A stretch of 64,000 nt of DNA, from assembly GCF_026241155.1 (NCBI RefSeq), contig NZ_JAPFGP010000008.1, forward strand, positions 62,001 to 126,000, given 5' to 3'. The stretch comes from Paucibacter sp. PLA-PC-4. GTDB taxonomy: Bacteria > Pseudomonadota > Gammaproteobacteria > Burkholderiales > Burkholderiaceae_C. Below are positions 60,538 to 64,000 of this stretch, piece after piece (within the stretch, counting starts at the first letter, position 1; each line of letters starts with the position of its first letter). The translations under genes were made by a program, and so were the position numbers. Below the pieces are notes generated by a model. That model was not told the origin of the DNA and did not search any database. It was given only the letters and a program-made list of their open reading frames with translations.

Positions 60538-61635
60538 ATGGCCAAAAAAGCGATCACGCTGGACGATCTGCGCCGCCACGCGGTGGCGCGCAGCCTGTTC
60601 AAACCGACCAGCCTTCCTCAGGCGATCCGGCGCCTTGGCTTTGTGCAGGCGGACCCTATCCGCGCGCCGGCCCGTGCGCAAGACCTTACCCTGCGGTTGC
60701 GGGTGCGTGACTACCGGGTCGGCGATCTTGAGCGGCGCTATGCGCGACTCCAGATCGAGGAGGACTGCCTCGTCAACTACGGCTTTCTGCCGCGCGAGCA
60801 TCTGCGCCTGATGCACCCGCGGCAGGCCGAGCGCCGCTGGGATGGCGAGACCGAACGCCGCGCCGCCGCGGTGCTGGACTTTGTGCGCGCCTGTGGCGAG
60901 GCCCACCCGCGCCAGGTGCAGGCTGAGTTCGACCATGGCAGCACTCGCAACGCCTGGGGCGGCAGTTCGAACGCGGTGACCCAATTGCTGGACGGCATGC
61001 ATTACCGCGGCCTGCTGCGGGTGGTGCGGCGCGAGCAGGGCCTGCGCGTGTATGCCGCCGCGGCGCATGCGCCCGATCCGCGCGAGCCGGCCGAGAAGGC
61101 CCAGGCTTTGATCGACCTGGTGCTGGCCAAGTACGCGCCACTGCCCTCGCGCAGCTTGGGCCAGCTGTGCAGCCATCTGGGCTACGGCGCCCCGCATCTG
61201 CATGCCGAGATCAGGCAGGCCCTGTCGCACACGCGTGAGCGGCTGCCCAGCGTCGAGCTGGACGGCCAGGCCTGGCTCTGGCCCGAGGGCGAGGATCCGC
61301 GCGCGCGGCGCTGGCAGTTCGATGAGGAGTTGCGCCTGCTGGCGCCCTTCGACCCCATCGTCTGGGACCGTGTGCGCTTCGAGCGTTTCTGGGGCTGGGC
61401 TTACCGTTTTGAGGCCTACACACCGGCGCCCAAGCGCAAGCTCGGCTATTACGCGCTGCCGCTGCTGTGGCGCGGTCAGGTGCTGGGCTGGGGTAATCTG
61501 TCGGCCATGGAGGGGCGGCTGCAAGCCCAGATCGCCTATGTCGCCGGCAGGCCGCCGCGCGAGGCCGGCCACGCCCGAGCGCTGCACGCCGAACTGGCCC
61601 GCATGGCTGAATTCTTGGGGCTGGCGCCGCCGTGA
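60538..61635 (+). CDS. YcaQ/AlkX-type DNA glycosylase
   Basis: A 365-residue winged-helix protein of the HTH_42 family, which contains the interstrand-crosslink glycosylase YcaQ/AlkX. The catalytic QxD motif is in FVQADPIRAPARAQDL. Other matches are DCLVNYGFLPREH, STRNAWGGSSNAVTQLLD and the C-terminal PFDPIVWDR... RFEAYTPAPKRKLGYYALPLLW. Such enzymes release N7-alkylated bases and unhook nitrogen-mustard-like crosslinks. The start is the ATG at 60538; five further codons upstream are in frame. A LexA box lies immediately before it. Confidence 0.9.
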   Translation: MAKKAITLDDLRRHAVARSLFKPTSLPQAIRRLGFVQADPIRAPARAQDLTLRLRVRDYRVGDLERRYARLQIEEDCLVNYGFLPREHLRLMHPRQAERRWDGETERRAAAVLDFVRACGEAHPRQVQAEFDHGSTRNAWGGSSNAVTQLLDGMHYRGLLRVVRREQGLRVYAAAAHAPDPREPAEKAQALIDLVLAKYAPLPSRSLGQLCSHLGYGAPHLHAEIRQALSHTRERLPSVELDGQAWLWPEGEDPRARRWQFDEELRLLAPFDPIVWDRVRFERFWGWAYRFEAYTPAPKRKLGYYALPLLWRGQVLGWGNLSAMEGRLQAQIAYVAGRPPREAGHARALHAELARMAEFLGLAPP

Positions 61636-61644
61636 TCGGGTGTC

Positions 61645-64000
61645 TTATGGCGCTGTGGCACTTGTAAGCGCCGCCACCCTCGCAACCAACTCGGCAGGTG
61701 CGAACGGTTTTTCAAGCACCGCGCAGCCGGCCTCACGCAGGAATTCGGCCGCCCCAGGGCTCAGAGTGTCGCCGGTGACGAAGAGCATGCGGGTGGCCAG
61801 CTGTGGCTGGCGCTCGCGCACCGAGCGCCACAGCGCCGCGCCGTCCATGCCGGGCATGCGCAGATCGCTGACAATGGCTTCGAAGCGAGCTTCCTCCAGC
61901 AGCTCCAGCGCCACCAGGCCGGACTCGGCTGTCATCACGTCGTAGCCGGCGCCCTCAAGTGCCTCGCGCATCAGCGCGGCCAGCTCGGTCTCGTCGTCCA
62001 CCACCAGGATGCGCAGCTGCTGGGGTGCGTCGGCGATCGGCGCCGGTGCGGCGGCGGCTGGCTGGGTGCCTCCGGCCAGCGGCAGGCGCAGCAGAAAGCT
62101 GGCGCCGCCGGCCGCTTCCTCCAGCAGCAGCTCGCCGCCATGTTCGCGCGCCACGCCGCGCGCCACCGCCAGCCCGAGGCCGGTGCCCTGCAGCTCTCCG
62201 GCGCCCTTGGTCGTGAAGAAGGGCGTGAAGATGCGCTCGCGCAGGCCCGGCGCGATGCCGGGACCGTTGTCGGCGACGCGCAGCCAGACGCGCTGACTGT
62301 CCGCATCGAGTCCGCTGTCGATGCGGATGCGGCGCTCACCGTCCTGACTGCTTAACGCCTGCTGGGCATTGACGATCAGATTCATCACCAACTGGCCCAA
62401 CCGGTCGGGATCGGCCGGCAGCTCGGGCAGGTCGGCGGCCAGCGCCAGCTCCAGCGTGATGCCGCCGGAGCGCAGGCTGTAGCCGAGCAGCTCGACGGCG
62501 GCGCGCACCAGCTCGTTGAGCGGCACGGCGGCGCGGGTCTCGGGCTTGGCGCGTGCCATGTTCAGAAAGGTGCGCACGATGCGGCCGCAGCGCTCGGCGG
62601 CCTCGCGGATGCGTCGCGCGTCGTCGCCCAGCGCACCACCGGAGGCCTTGCCTTCGAGCAGCGCGGCCCGGCCCAGTACGATGGACAGTGGGTTGTTCAG
62701 CTCATGGGCGACGCCGGCCAGCAGGCTGCCCATCGCGGTCAGCTTCTCGCTCTGGCGCAAGGCCTCGCGCTGGCGCTCGATCTCCTGCGCGGCTTGCTGG
62801 CGCTCGCTGACGTCGTTGATGAAGGCGGTGTAGTGGTGGCTGCCTGCCACATCGGTGCGGGCCAGCACCATCTCGATCGGGAACTCGCTGCCGTCGGCGC
62901 GCCGCCCGCTCATCTCCAGGCGCTTGCCGGCCAACATCATCGCGCCGCTGCCGCGCACCCGGGCCATGCCGGCCTCGTGCGCCGCGCGCAGCCGATCGGG
63001 AATGATCAACTCGCCGACCGCGCGGCCCAGCACCGCGTTGCGCGGGTGGCCGAACATCGCGGTCGCCGCCGGGTTCCATTCGACCACCCGGCCGCTCTCG
63101 TCGGTGCTGATGATGGCGGCCAGCGCATGGTCGACGATGGCGGACTTGTAGGCCTCGCTGCGGCGCTCGCGCTCGCGTGCCTCCTGCTGCGCGGCAAAGG
63201 TGGTACTGACCATGTCGACCCAGGGCTGCCAGCGCGCGTTCAACTGCGGCTCTGGCGTGGCGGCATCGCGCGAGCGCTCGAACAGATAGCGCATCACCGC
63301 CAGGGCCGGCTCGATCACGCGCCGGCGCAGCAGCCACTGGCCCAGCAGGATCAGGGCCAGCAGCCCGCAGGCGATCAGGCCGAAGGGTAGCAGCTCGGGG
63401 GCGATGCGGGTCAGTAGGGCGGCCTCCGACTGCGTGGCCACCAGGGTCCACGGCGCACTGCGCAGCGGCAGCGCCAGCAGGCGCTGGCCGTGGTCGGCCA
63501 GAGCGCGGCCCTCCAGCCCCAGGGCCCGCTCCAGCACCTCGGGGCCATGTGGCAACGCGCCGGGCCGGTCTTGCAGAATCGTCCGGCCGTCCTCGCCAAG
63601 CAGCCACCAGCGCCAGCCGCCGTCCACCAGCTTGGCGGCGCGGCTCAGATCGCTCAGGCGCAGCTCGGTGGCCACCAGGCCGCGGAATTCCTCGCCGGCA
63701 TAGACCGGCGCGCCGTGCATCAGCCGGCCTTCGGCCGTGCGGCTCAGCCAGAAGCTGCGCTGCGCGTTGTTACGCTCCGGTGTGGCGGCGACGAACTCGG
63801 CCTGCGCATACCAGGCGTCCAGCGCGCCGCCCAGCTCGGGCCGGCCCAGGCCCAGCAACACATTGCCACTGGGCAGCCAGGGGTAGAGCAGGGCATGTCG
63901 CTGCGGCCAGGCCAGCCAGTAGGAGCGGGCCAGATCGGCATGGCGGTTGTGGGCGGCCTCGGCCAGCGTCGCAAATGCCTGCAGCCGCCACAGCGCGGCC
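61645..64000 (-). CDS. Membrane-bound hybrid histidine kinase (partial, N-terminus outside window)
   Basis: At least 785 codons; the frame is open to the right edge, so the true start lies beyond it. Order: a periplasmic sensor part (from 64000 to about 63450), a membrane segment ([18 protein letters not shown]), a PAS domain ([21 protein letters not shown]), a HisKA region with the HPK4-style motif [20 protein letters not shown], an ATPase ([34 protein letters not shown]) and a receiver ([24 protein letters not shown]). The receiver's Asp and Lys are present. Signal and partner are unknown. The 3' end converges on ycaQ 9 bp away. Confidence 0.9.
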   Translation of the reverse strand, partial: AALWRLQAFATLAEAAHNRHADLARSYWLAWPQRHALLYPWLPSGNVLLGLGRPELGGALDAWYAQAEFVAATPERNNAQRSFWLSRTAEGRLMHGAPVYAGEEFRGLVATELRLSDLSRAAKLVDGGWRWWLLGEDGRTILQDRPGALPHGPEVLERALGLEGRALADHGQRLLALPLRSAPWTLVATQSEAALLTRIAPELLPFGLIACGLLALILLGQWLLRRRVIEPALAVMRYLFERSRDAATPEPQLNARWQPWVDMVSTTFAAQQEARERERRSEAYKSAIVDHALAAIISTDESGRVVEWNPAATAMFGHPRNAVLGRAVGELIIPDRLRAAHEAGMARVRGSGAMMLAGKRLEMSGRRADGSEFPIEMVLARTDVAGSHHYTAFINDVSERQQAAQEIERQREALRQSEKLTAMGSLLAGVAHELNNPLSIVLGRAALLEGKASGGALGDDARRIREAAERCGRIVRTFLNMARAKPETRAAVPLNELVRAAVELLGYSLRSGGITLELALAADLPELPADPDRLGQLVMNLIVNAQQALSSQDGERRIRIDSGLDADSQRVWLRVADNGPGIAPGLRERIFTPFFTTKGAGELQGTGLGLAVARGVAREHGGELLLEEAAGGASFLLRLPLAGGTQPAAAAPAPIADAPQQLRILVVDDETELAALMREALEGAGYDVMTAESGLVALELLEEARFEAIVSDLRMPGMDGAALWRSVRERQPQLATRMLFVTGDTLSPGAAEFLREAGCAVLEKPFAPAELVARVAALTSATAP

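Noticed and set aside
60478-61587. A 370-codon N-terminal extension of the carboxylesterase frame
   Set aside because: That part is the reverse of ycaQ. The esterase fold begins at the ATG at 60477, and a LexA box lies between the genes.

Overview
The window is about 64 kb of GC-rich, densely coding chromosome with no rRNA, tRNA, CRISPR array, phage or insertion sequence that I could see. Codon use looks even throughout. The gene content points to a betaproteobacterium of the order Burkholderiales, probably the Comamonadaceae/Sphaerotilaceae side (Roseateles/Paucibacter-like). This rests on Bug-type (TctC) solute receptors, Burkholderia-type porins, fused isobutyryl-CoA mutase IcmF, hslVU next to a dksA-COG0523 pair, corC-lnt-glyQS-gmhB synteny and a LiuR-like MerR regulator. 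The genus is an inference.

Left part (1-18.3 kb): a CorA-like membrane protein; a small redox/envelope operon (cytochrome b561, PepSY protein, putative outer-membrane protein) divergent from a QseBC/PmrAB-like two-component system; a lytic transglycosylase; a LysR regulator divergent from a 4-oxalomesaconate tautomerase-like/PrpF gene, a Bug receptor and a porin. Next comes a signalling cluster: a PAS-PAS-GAF-GGDEF-EAL protein behind a well-placed FNR/ANR-type site, then an RsbQ-like alpha/beta hydrolase and a hybrid histidine kinase whose first PAS resembles that of RsbP. A ChaA antiporter, a methyltransferase and a rhodanese follow.

Middle (18.3-42.2 kb): three chemoreceptors, a DUF457 membrane protein, a GST, a MocR/PdxR regulator divergent from a rhodanese-GNAT pair, IcmF, and a complete nitrate assimilation operon: nasT, nrtABC, nirBD, nasA, cobA. 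The region before nrtA holds a readable regulatory stack: an NtrC-like site, a sigma-54 promoter, two ANTAR-type hexaloop hairpins and an intrinsic terminator whose 5' arm overlaps the second hairpin.

Right part (42.2-64 kb): housekeeping genes coaX, hslVU, dksA (one-cysteine type), a COG0523 GTPase, corC, lnt, glyQS, a gmhB homologue lacking two catalytic aspartates, and ygjP; then an MBL-fold hydrolase divergent from a LiuR-like regulator, a porin, an AraC regulator, a carboxylesterase, a YcaQ/AlkX DNA glycosylase behind a consensus LexA box, and a hybrid histidine kinase cut by the window edge.

The strongest observations are regulatory or about active sites: the NasT antitermination leader, two near-identical LiuR-like operators at icmF and the merR locus, the LexA box at ycaQ, the FNR-type site at about -41.5, the RsbQ/RsbP-like module, the catalytically impaired GmhB homologue, and an in-frame PrpF-Bug fusion.
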